Origin: Diplonema japonicum
Taxonomy: Eukaryota > Euglenozoa > Diplonemea > Diplonemida > Diplonemidae
DNA: 64,000 nt
Direction: 5' to 3'
Assembly: GCA_964019335.1 (NCBI GenBank)
Contig: OZ025741.1
Location: 1-64,000, forward strand
Shown one piece after another: positions 23,289 through 33,600 of this stretch (positions are counted from its first letter, which is position 1; each line of letters starts with the position of its first letter). The translations under genes were made by a program, and so were the position numbers. The notes below the pieces were generated by a model. It did not search any database. It saw only the letters and a program-made list of their open reading frames with translations, and was not told the origin of the DNA.

Positions 23289-25841
23289 CTAAGTCTTTTT
23301 CGTCGTCTCCAATTCTTGTTTCAGCTGTTTGTTGGATTTCTTTTTTTTTTTTTGTCGCCCCCATACCCGTAAGTTCTCAGACAGGGCGTCTTCTAGCAGC
23401 CGCTGTGCTTGATCTCTCGCCATGGCATCTACAGAGCCCCCGCTTCCCATACCGAACATGCTGCCCCATGAGCTGCCAGTGGAGGGCTTCGACAGTAGTC
23501 TCTGTCCGGAGCCCCTTGCGAGCTGCGACATGGCGGGGCCTGCGATCCAATGGTTTATTATCGTGCCTTTCTTTGTGTTGTCTTCACGCAGGAACTTGAC
23601 AGTGCTCATTGCTTGCTGCAGCTCACCTTCTTTCTTCCACCCTGCCTCTTGTAGGGTTGACACACGTTTGATGAGCTCATTGTTCTCCTCTTGCAGCGTG
23701 GTGTTGCTTGCACCTGCCTTGTCCCCTCGGCTCTGTCTCAGTGTCGTGATCTCCTTCTCGAGCTGCTCCACGCGTTTGGCCGCCCTCCTCGCCATAACAA
23801 GCTCCTCACCCATATTTATTACCTTCCCCTCCAGCTCCGCTACCTTTGCGCCTTCTTCCTCTGCTCGTCTCAATTTTTCTTCTACTGCATGTAATGTTTC
23901 CTTTGTCTGTTCCATCTCCTTCAGACCTTCCTCCTTCTCTCTTATATCCCCTGCTGCCGCCTTAAGGTCATCGCATTCTGACACCCGTTCCCTTAGTGAT
24001 GCAGTGAGATCGCCCACCTGTTTCTTCAACCCAGCCGATATTTCCTCCAGCAACGCAACGTTCTTCTGCGATGCTTCTCGGTACTCCCCAGCCTCGGTTT
24101 GCTGTTTTGTCAGTGTCTCTTCCTTCTCTTGCAGTGATTTGTTGAGTCGCTCTATTTCCCTGTCTGAGGCATGAACCTGCTGCTCGTGTTCTTGTTGCAT
24201 TATTTGGATGCTATTTGCCAGTTCCAACTGCAGGTCTGCGGCTTCCTTCGACTGCATATTCAGGTCCGTCACTCTCTGCATTAGCATTGCTAAGTCCTCG
24301 TCTTTCTGTTCCATTTGCTTCATCAACTCTTCGCGCTCATTCACGCCGTCGTCTGTGCGCAGTTTTGTGATAAGCTCCTGCAGGTTTGCGATCTCCGCCT
24401 TCGCATCCCGTACAGCTTTCTTTTGTGTAATTACTTGCTTCTCCAGTGCACCGACGTCGCCGTTCCGCGCAGTGAGCTGCTGCTTCTCCTGCCCGTTGCG
24501 CTTTCCTGATTCACTTAGCTGCTGCTTCACGTGAGCAAGCTGTGTTTGCAACTTGCTATTTTCTGCTTCTTGCACAGCCGAGTCTTCTTCCTTTGTGGCT
24601 AAGAGTCGTCGCATTTCCGCTTCCGTTTCCAAGGCAGCATCCAACTTCACCTTCAGCTGCTGCATGTCTTGCAGCACATCTTGTTCTTGAGTCTGCTGCG
24701 CAGTTTGAACACTCGACTCCAGTGCTTCTGTCATCTCACGCACCCTTTCCATCTCGCTTCTGAGCGAGGTGTTCACCTCGTCGAGTTGTGTCTGCAACAC
24801 CTCTTTTTCGATGACTGCTTCTTTGCATCCTGCAACGCTTTCCGACAGTGATGCGTTGAGCTCTATAATTTGCTTCTCCAGACCAGAGACCTCGTTCTGC
24901 AGTGCTTCGTTCGTTTTCGAGGCCTCATTTGTCTCTGCCTCGCGCTGCTGTTCTCTTTCATTGCTGACGACCAGCAAACGAGCCCGTTCCTCAGCATGCT
25001 CGGTTTCCATTAAAGCCGTTCGTGCCGCAAGCTCTTGTCGGAGCGCATCGGCTTGTTCGAACTCGTTCCTGAGATCCGCAGCCTTTTGCCTGAGGTCGGC
25101 CACCAAAGTGTCATTAGCATCAGTTTCTTCGCTGTGCTTTTTAGATAGCTTTTGCATCTCGGCACGCTGTTCATCACACGTTTCCCGTGCAGTGTCTAGT
25201 TCGATGGTCCGGCTGCTCAGCACCTCCTCGCACTCCGCAAATCTTTCGCGAAGACGCTCCAGTTCTAGAGTGGATGACGCGGTCTTATCTTCAAGAGAAC
25301 TGCGCTCGGTAGTGTGCTGAATCTTGAGAGTCTCTAGTTTTTCTTGCATCTGCTTGGCTGCGTCTTCCATCGTCGCGATCGTGTCTTCTGAGGAAATAAG
25401 CTCCTTCTCAAGGTCGCGAGCGGTGTTTTGGAACGTAGTAGCTTCCTCCTGTGCTGCCCTGTTGCTCGCCTGCAGATGCCGCACGTTCAACTCCATTGCC
25501 TCCAACCTTGCCCCGTCGCAGTCGGTTTTCAGCACTTGCGCCTTTAAAACCTCGACCTCCGCCTGCAACTCAGACACTCCCTTGAGGTCTTTCACCGATG
25601 ACACGAGCTTGTCAAACCTGGACTTTTTTTTCCCTTCATTGCTTGCCTCCTGTTGCGCCACCTGTGCGTTCACCACCGCACCGCTCATCCTGTCAAGCTC
25701 CAGGGTGATGTCGGCTGCTTTTCCCATCAGAGTGTTGTTCATCTCTACAAGTTCGTATTTCTCAGACGTGAGCCTCACTATCTGGGAGTTCAGCTGCTTT
25801 AACTCGTCATCGGTGATAGTGACCAGCTTTGAGCTCGACAT
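23289..25841 (-). CDS. Long coiled-coil protein, golgin-like
   Basis: Exons 25841-23367 and 23324-23289 give 836 aa. The 42-bp intron (23325-23366, GTATGG...ACAG) is in frame, so an unspliced reading would insert a poly-Lys stretch from its A tract. The start ATG (MSSSKLVTI) lies 7 nt after a CACCACAG acceptor. Nearly the whole protein is heptad-type coiled coil rich in Glu, Gln and Lys. A non-coiled conserved-looking tail contains FLREDNTKKGTIINHWI and a Gly/Ser segment. That tail recalls C-terminal motifs of vesicle-tethering coiled-coil proteins (CCDC186/golgin type), a weak resemblance from memory. A cytoskeletal or flagellar coiled-coil protein is the alternative. No signal peptide or membrane span. 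Confidence 0.75.
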   Translation of the reverse strand: MSSSKLVTITDDELKQLNSQIVRLTSEKYELVEMNNTLMGKAADITLELDRMSGAVVNAQVAQQEASNEGKKKSRFDKLVSSVKDLKGVSELQAEVEVLKAQVLKTDCDGARLEAMELNVRHLQASNRAAQEEATTFQNTARDLEKELISSEDTIATMEDAAKQMQEKLETLKIQHTTERSSLEDKTASSTLELERLRERFAECEEVLSSRTIELDTARETCDEQRAEMQKLSKKHSEETDANDTLVADLRQKAADLRNEFEQADALRQELAARTALMETEHAEERARLLVVSNEREQQREAETNEASKTNEALQNEVSGLEKQIIELNASLSESVAGCKEAVIEKEVLQTQLDEVNTSLRSEMERVREMTEALESSVQTAQQTQEQDVLQDMQQLKVKLDAALETEAEMRRLLATKEEDSAVQEAENSKLQTQLAHVKQQLSESGKRNGQEKQQLTARNGDVGALEKQVITQKKAVRDAKAEIANLQELITKLRTDDGVNEREELMKQMEQKDEDLAMLMQRVTDLNMQSKEAADLQLELANSIQIMQQEHEQQVHASDREIERLNKSLQEKEETLTKQQTEAGEYREASQKNVALLEEISAGLKKQVGDLTASLRERVSECDDLKAAAGDIREKEEGLKEMEQTKETLHAVEEKLRRAEEEGAKVAELEGKVINMGEELVMARRAAKRVEQLEKEITTLRQSRGDKAGASNTTLQEENNELIKRVSTLQEAGWKKEGELQQAMSTVKFLREDNTKKGTIINHWIAGPAMSQLARGSGQRLLSKPSTGSSWGSMFGMGSGGSVDAMARDQAQRLLEDALSENLRVWGRQKKKKKSNKQLKQELETTKKT

Positions 25842-25990
25842 CTTTTTACTGTGGTGGTGTGGTTGCGTATTGCACCAATGCAGAATAACACCAATGAAGA
25901 AGAAAAAACTGAACATTTTGAAAGGCTTGGCGTTTTTTTTTTTTTGCGCTCACCGCCTAGAAAAAAAAAGATCTGTACAACTACAGGTAG

Positions 25991-27475
25991 CTAGTAAAAG
26001 CTTTCTACAAACCCTATATTGTCGGGAGGCAGCTCCATGCCGTCACGCGGGGGCCGTGTCGTGTTGTGAGACAAGGTGTTGACGGCCCCCCACGGCTCGT
26101 AGCCACCGTCGCCTTTGAGCAGTTGGAGAGTGTCGTAATTCTGAATACCTGTTTCCCATAAAGTCTCTCTATCTTCGAGCTCTCTTCCTGCAAACAGCAC
26201 ACGCCACTTCACAAGGGACTCGGCTGTCTTCTGGTTGTTGGTTGCCGCATACACGCTGCGTTCTTCCCCCCTCCCGTACGGCGAAACCACCGCCTTCGCG
26301 GGGAACCAAAACTTATCTCCTTCGTCAAAAGAGACTTCCAAGAGTGCCCCGTTCGTTGAGTCTTCTGTAGGGTTTCTGATGGTTAGGATCACACCCCGCT
26401 GCCCTACAAACTGCTCTTTTCTCTTGCTCCAGCCTGCCCACGCTGCCCTGCACAACTTCTCGACTTCTTCGCGGTTCGGAGACACCTGTACCGTGATCCC
26501 AACCACCCATGGCTGCGACGTCAGGTCTGTCATATCCTTCGAGTGCGAGTGGCGCAAGTCCCGCAGGAGCCACTTTGGGTTTTTTGTGTTCGTCGGCGAC
26601 AGGCTGTACTTCATGCTGGCTTCGATCATCTTCTGCACCTCAGTGTGTTTATTAAGCCTTGCGCATTCCGCAGGGGTGTTCCCTTCTTTATCAGGGAATG
26701 ATCCGTAACAGCCAGCAGCTAGGAGGACTCTGACAACTTCCTTGTGGCCATGTCTGGCGGCATGGTGCAAAGCAGACTTTCCGGTCGCGTCTGAGGTCTC
26801 GTCGGGCCTGGTGCCAGCTGAGAGTAGCCGTTTGACCTCTTGGACGTCTCCTCGGGCAGCGGCACCTCTAAAAAGCGCGCCCCAAGATTGCGCAGGCTGG
26901 CCTGCCGGGTAGCAACGCCCGCCGCATAACCCCGAGCAAGAAGGGTTGTGGATGTATCGGTCGTTAGCGTACTGGTGTCCTGTTGCTCCGCTGAGGAGGA
27001 GGACGTCGCGTGGTTCCTTCTTCGCGTGGGAGGTACGGTCGTGTTCGTGGTGGAGACCTATCGGCGGTGGTATGTTGTGTGTCACTCGGCCGTCCTCTAG
27101 CATGTTGCGCAAGCGGGTAATGAACTGCTTGTGCTCACTCCGTGCAAGCTTCGGCAATGCCACACCCGGATGCCCAGCACCTCCTAACCGCAGTAACCGC
27201 CCGTCAAGCTCCACCTCCATTATGCGCGCAAGAGGTTCCTTCGCAGTGCTATTCCATCGAGACAGGTTCACGGTGCACATTAAACCCCTTCCAAAGGTGA
27301 ACAGTTCCACCGTCCTCTTCGTCACGTCGTCTTCAAACACGACGCCTTTCAGCTTCATGCGCACTTTGTTCTTCACATCAGCAACACTGTCATGGGATAG
27401 TGCCTCGAAAGACAGCTTCTGTCCACTCGGCATCTTGAGATACAGCTGAAAGGCATCAACAACCGCATCGACCAT
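25991..27475 (-). CDS. Ubiquitin-like/ankyrin/mind-bomb-repeat protein
   Basis: 494 aa, one exon; the ATG is 6 nt after a CACATCACAG acceptor. Residues about 8-45 look like the start of a ubiquitin-like fold (FQLYLKMPSGQKLSFEAL, then DVKNKVRMKL). Residues about 200-285 contain ankyrin repeats (GKSALHHAARHGHKEVVRVLLAAG and the unit after it). Residues 325-405 resemble a mind-bomb SH3-like repeat (VGITVQVSP, QRGVILTI, LLEVSFDEGDKFWFP). Near 425-455 a second ubiquitin-like half appears (RVLFAGRELEDRETLWETG, then YDTLQLL). The combination suggests a ubiquitin-pathway scaffold, but there is no RING, so it is not itself an obvious E3 ligase. Cytosolic by appearance. Confidence 0.75.
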   Translation of the reverse strand: MVDAVVDAFQLYLKMPSGQKLSFEALSHDSVADVKNKVRMKLKGVVFEDDVTKRTVELFTFGRGLMCTVNLSRWNSTAKEPLARIMEVELDGRLLRLGGAGHPGVALPKLARSEHKQFITRLRNMLEDGRVTHNIPPPIGLHHEHDRTSHAKKEPRDVLLLSGATGHQYANDRYIHNPSCSGLCGGRCYPAGQPAQSWGALFRGAAARGDVQEVKRLLSAGTRPDETSDATGKSALHHAARHGHKEVVRVLLAAGCYGSFPDKEGNTPAECARLNKHTEVQKMIEASMKYSLSPTNTKNPKWLLRDLRHSHSKDMTDLTSQPWVVGITVQVSPNREEVEKLCRAAWAGWSKRKEQFVGQRGVILTIRNPTEDSTNGALLEVSFDEGDKFWFPAKAVVSPYGRGEERSVYAATNNQKTAESLVKWRVLFAGRELEDRETLWETGIQNYDTLQLLKGDGGYEPWGAVNTLSHNTTRPPRDGMELPPDNIGFVESFY

Positions 27476-27663
27476 TGCCCCCTGTGATGTGTGGTGTTCA
27501 CGGTGACGGCCGAAGAGTCAATACGAATAGCATAAAGTCGGAGTGATTCGGTACATAAGTACCGAGTTCGGGAAAGAGAAAATTGAAACGGATGGCCGGC
27601 TTCCAAGTGACCAGAGCTTTTACCATATTTTTATCTTTGGACAAATGAACGGAACTACCGAAA

Positions 27664-30600
27664 CTAGATTTGAAATTGCGAGACTTGCGACGACGCAGAG
27701 GGCGTGGGAGAACCGAGGCTTGCGTCAGGGGGGGTGAACATGAGCGGAGGCAAAGTGGACCGCCTACTGCGGTTGCCTACTGAATGACGACGGGACCGGT
27801 TTGGAGGGTCCAAAAAGAAGAGGGGTGGCGAGCTAAGGCTCATGCTGTTCCTGTTAGGAACGCTCAAAGAAGTATCCAACGATGCTGTGGAGACCATCGA
27901 GCAGCTTTCCCGTCTGTACGAAACAGGCCGTTGCACAGTGTCGTACTGTATCTCAGGAAGCGAGAGGTCCAAAGGTGTTGCAAGTGGCACCGTATCAACG
28001 GATAGCTTGAACTCCATCTCCGAACCCCTCCACAGGGAAGACACCCTCCTCTCTACCTCCCATCTCACAGGGTCTGGCAGCATGGCAAAGAGGAATGCTA
28101 ATAGCATCCCAAAGCACAAGATACTCAACACGTACATCATGATCGACTTAACAACACCTTCAAAATCGTGAATATACGTCAGCAACAGCAAGTTCACCAC
28201 TACGCAATTCACCGCCAGCGAGGCACACTCGATTATGTTGTGAAGGTGCACGTCGAACGGCATGAAATAATACTGCAGCACAAGCGATATCTCCATCGTG
28301 TACATCGCCAGGTAATGTTGGGTGGTGCGGTCTTCCCACTCAGTGGCGTACAAGGCAGGGGCGACAAGAGCCGCTTCCCGTGCGAGGACCACCACGATCC
28401 AGTACCAATACCGGTTCTTGAACCCACCAGTTAAGTACATAAGCCAATGGTGCGCATCTCTTCCCCGTAGCCACTTGCATGCAAAAATAAATGCAATTGG
28501 CAATACAGCTCCGGTGAAGTATGCCATGGCAGCTGCGATGACCTTCCTGACCTTGTACTCTGCGCTGGTGCAGTCTATGGAGCTGTCGACCCACAGCGGC
28601 GAGTGCCCGTCTCCGAAGTTTTCGCACTTCTGGTACGCTAGGTAATGTGTCAGCATCGTGGGGTAGCAGCTTACGAAGGACACTGTCATCGACACACCGA
28701 GAATGAGCTTGAACGTCAGCTCCCCTATTGCCCGCTCTCCTTTTCTAGGCAAGACGCTCAAGAGCAGATACACCGCAGTTGCCAATACCGTTGCCGTCAC
28801 AGGGAACAGCATGTACACCTCGAGAACAGGGAAGTACGTCTTCGCAAGACAGTTGAACGGCCTGTACAGACTAACATCAAACAGGCTTGCCCTGCTAAAC
28901 CAGAACAGCGTGCTGTCAATCGGCTCTGTGAAGCCGTTATTGTACTCATAGAACTTCCCCAAGCTCTGCATCCATATGATACACGTGCGTATGACGACCA
29001 TGCGGTGGCCAAGTGTACCATTCTTCCTGTATGACCGCAGAGTCCCGCATATGAGAACACAGCCTACGAGAAGCATCCCGACAATGACCAGGTATGCTAG
29101 GGTGGTGTCGCCGGAAGTGCACTTCAAACACGGCTTGTTAACGGCACGCTCGCGGGCCCAGCCTTCATTGCAACCTTGACACAGAGCGCCTTTTGACCCT
29201 TCCGCGCACTGCTCTTCCGCTGCTGAAGCGGCGCCCCCCAGGCACACGGCATCAGAGCGACATCTGTAAAACACATTGGCACCGACCTCCGGAGACCACC
29301 ATCCTTCTTGAGGGATGATGTAAATTGAGCCATTGCATTGCCCGCCCTCGGGGCACGGGAAGCATCCGACATCCCCAGCGATATGGTACAGGGTCTTGAT
29401 GCAGTCGGAGACAGAGACTATCGGAGAGAGCAAGGGTGGGATTGCAGGCTGGTTGGGGAGAGTCACCTGGAAAATGTAATCGAAACCCGACTTGAGCGAT
29501 GGCTGCATGTGATCGAAGGTAGCGATGCCATCGACGACAACGCGTGTGATGGTTTCTAACGCAACACGCGTTCCGTTCACCTCCAGCCATGTGCCTTTAG
29601 CTATGTTGCCTGATGTGCCAACCTTGTTGCCTAAAGCGTCAACGATCCCTACCACCACAGGATCGAAGACCTGCCCTGGTATCGGGTGAGTGTTGCAAGG
29701 AACCTTGAACACGATGTTCTTTGCAGGTCCTTGCTTGATGTGAAAGGTAGTCTTGTCGCTCCATGGTGTGCCTGCAACCTTAAATGTCACTTCAAACGTG
29801 TGCACACTACCGCCTTCCATTCCTTTTAAGATATCCCACACCAACACGTCGTGCACCACACCCACGCCGCCTCTGATTTCAAACACATCTAGAACAACAA
29901 GCGTATCATTCCACACATACTCCGCTGTGCAGTTTTCAACACCTTCTGTGGCTCCTTCGAGGGACCTCCGCCCTCCGTCTACAGTGTAGACTCGCAAGGG
30001 TTCTGGTGTGCTTCCCACAACTGCTCTGTAGACATCGGGTGCCTCTATTCCGGCGCCTTTCAAAAGTATGTCGTACTGCAAAGCACCCCCTGTGTAGATT
30101 TGGCCGTCAAGCGCCACGTCAATGTGAGACAGCACAGACAACGAGGTATCGATAGCAGGCTGCGTGCACAGCACAGTGGCAGTATCGAGCACAGTCGCAG
30201 GGACGTGTATCGCTGTCACACTTTCCCGTTTTGCATAGCGACACTTTCTTGTTGTCGTGCAAGGCAATACAACAGCTGCTTGCGTCTCGATACCTGCATC
30301 TCTGTACAGTCTGTGTTCAGATCCATCTGAGAACACACACATCGCCGACGGTACCTTTTTGAATCCTGTCCCTGTGACAGTGATCACAGTGGGCGTCGAT
30401 GCCAATCCATAACGGTTATTTACAGTCTTCAGCATTGGCGGAACATACCGCCTTAGAGACTCAGTGCTAATAGCGTACCTGCTGCTCATACCAATCTCTA
30501 CATAGTCACCTTCACACGAAGGCTGCAGTACCTCTTTTGTATCACATGTCACCATTGAGCTGCGCAGCCATTCTGCGTCGCTCACGTTGCCCCCTTCAAG

Positions 30601-33600
30601 GAAGCTACAAGTATAAGGTTCCACAAATTTAGTCATGTTCTCCGCTCCCTTTAGAACGATTGTAAGCGAAGTCCCGCCCCTGTTGTCTGCTACAGGGGGG
30701 ATGATGGCAGAGACTTCATGCAAAGTGAAAGCAGAGAGGCCCATGTGGTCACCAGCAGAGAAGATTACACGGAGTGAATTGTCAAGTGCGGTGATGGTGA
30801 CGTACTCGTGGTTGACAGCATTGGTGGTAAGAATGCTATTCAGAGTGAGTCGACCGTAGTAGCCACCATCGGGGCCGAGACGTACCTTGTACACGGTTGC
30901 GGGCCTGCTTGGCTCGTTCTGAATGAAGACATAGGCAGCGGCGTTAGCAGCGTCGACTGTGAGGGCAGCCGCAGCACACCACCCGTTACTAGATACCAAG
31001 AATCCCATCCCATTATGGTAGACCCATGCTGCAGCCCCACACGATAAGACAGCGCCTTTGTCAACCGCAGCAACACGACCACTGATCTTCACCGCAGAGG
31101 CTACGCCTGTTGTAGGGTCTACTTCGTTGCATGCAGCTTCGCTGCATAATGTGACCTTTCCCCCATCACACGAAGCATATTCGCATCCCTGCATCACCCC
31201 GCTGGATTTTACTTCGAGGCTTTGACCCCGCATGCCCCACAAGTTGCAGTCCTTCGTTACCACGAGGCCTTCCCTTGCACATACGTTCACTACGTGCTCT
31301 TGGAGCTGGGCTTCACCCTTTTTGGAGATGTGAATCAGACCAACGCGTCTTTCAAACGACAGTATTTCGTGCTTTGTGTTGTTGCGCTGCTCCAGTATGT
31401 ACCCTGTCCCACCGCTGAACCACACTCCGACAGCGTTGTTCACTACTGCAGAACGCACTTCTCGCGGCGGCCAGGGATACGTCTGGTACTCTGCAACACT
31501 ACTAGTGAACCCCACGTACAGCCTACTGTGCTCTTCGTCTGTGGCCATGAAAACGGGCTTCTTGATAGGAAGGTGCAAATCGATGCGGGTGGGAGGTACC
31601 TCAAGCTGATTGCATCCCTGTGTCGTGATATTATACTGATTTACAACATACCGCACCCAGATACCCATCCTGGCACACACTGCATCGTGGGCCTTGGAAA
31701 AAGCCGGATGCTTTACTTGAGTAACATTTGCAGACACCCGTGTTGGGGTTGCACGAACCATGCCCGCTGCACTCACACGCCATGTCGCAGTCAATGCCCC
31801 ACCTAGTGAAAGTACATTAACGGGTTTGCTGTGGCATGCATACCACTGATCCTTGCAACTGTCGCACTGTGTTCCTGTCCAGTGGCCGCCAGCGTTATCT
31901 TGACACACACACTCTCCATTCACACCACACTGAGCATGTTGTAACCCCTGAGCAACACATCGCTCTGCCACGCACATTACATCACACGTTTTGCCGTACC
32001 AGTCCAGGCTGCACTTACAAGAGCTCGCTGGGTACTGACTGCCGTGAATGCATGTCCCATGGCTATTGCAAATACCACTGCTGCTCTCGGGACACTTGCT
32101 GTCGCAGGATACACCAGAGTAGTATGAATCACACAAGCACCGAGTTCCACCTGTGGAAGTCTGTCCGTTGACGCACAACAAGTCGCATCTGTCGCCCGCA
32201 TACCCCGCCAAGCATGCCGAACAGGTCCCGCCATGGAATTTGAAGTTCCCTATACATTCACAGCCACCTCCTACAGTGCACAGCCCGTACTTCCCACAGG
32301 GGCATTCCACATCACACGTCGGCCCCTGCCACCCAGGTCCGCACACACAGGTAGGAGTATCTGCGGCGCATTCCCCATGTCCGGAGCATACAACACCTTG
32401 CTCTACATGGCACGTTGCATCACAAGAGACCCCATACCAGTTTCTCAAACAAGTGCACGTTCCGCTGGCTTCGCAAATCCCACGTATTGGTCCTCCACAA
32501 GGCTGGCCAAAGCTCACAGGACATTGCAGGTCGCAAGCCGCACCAGCCCATCCGTATGAACACCAACAGTCACCAGTACCCCGCACCCCGGCATCACAGT
32601 TCCCATGCCCAGAACACTCAATCGGATACCCTGGACATACTCGGTTGCAGGTGGCCCCCAGCCTAAGTGGGTCGCTGCAACTATCACACTTCAAGCTGCA
32701 CGTATCACCGCAGTAGTCATTCGTGACCTTGGGACGCTTGGCGCACCCACACTTTCCGATAGGATAGCATGCCCCCACTGTGCCGCATCCAGGGCATGTG
32801 AGCTTGCACATGCTGCCCCACCAGTTGGACTGACAAGTGCTGCAATCACTTCCTAACCAGAAGCCAAGATCCGGTGAGGCATCACATGTGCAATGTGCCT
32901 TGCCATTAACCGTAGAACACACTCCGTGGTTGTTGCAGGGTGCGTGTATTCCTGGGCACAGAAGGTCACAATGGTCTCCTGTCCAATGGCTGCTGCACGT
33001 GCAAGTGCCAGCGTCGTCGCACGTGCCATGGCCAGAGCACAAGCACTTCTGCTGACAAGAGCTCCCCCCGTAGCCCATCTCACATTGAATACAATCAGGT
33101 TCTGCATAATGCTGCTTGCACTTACATTTCCCTGTCAGAGGATCACACACAGCATTTGAACACTTACACTCGCCGGAGCAGTCCACCCCCCAGTAGTCGC
33201 TGTCGCAGATGCAAAGACCGTTAGTGCATTGTCCATGCCCACTGCAAGGCAGTCCAACTGCAGTTCCGCCCAAACACTCACTTTTGCAGAAGCCTGACCT
33301 ATCTATACTCCACCCAGATGTACAAGTAAGGCAGTTCGATGCGTTCTCGTACCCTTTGTCGCACAGACATTGTCCATTTGAGCAGGCACCGTGCCCACTG
33401 CAGTCGGGGCACCGTAGTCGGCATCTTGCTCCTCCCCACCTATCTCTGCACACGCCGCACGCCCGTCCTGTCCAATGTCCCCTCACAGTATCACTGAAGC
33501 AGCTGCAGCTTCCAGTACCACCTACACCTCCGTCACATTGGCCGTGCCCCCCGCAAGGGTCGCACGCACCGCCTTCACACTGCTTCGTACAAGTTCTGCC

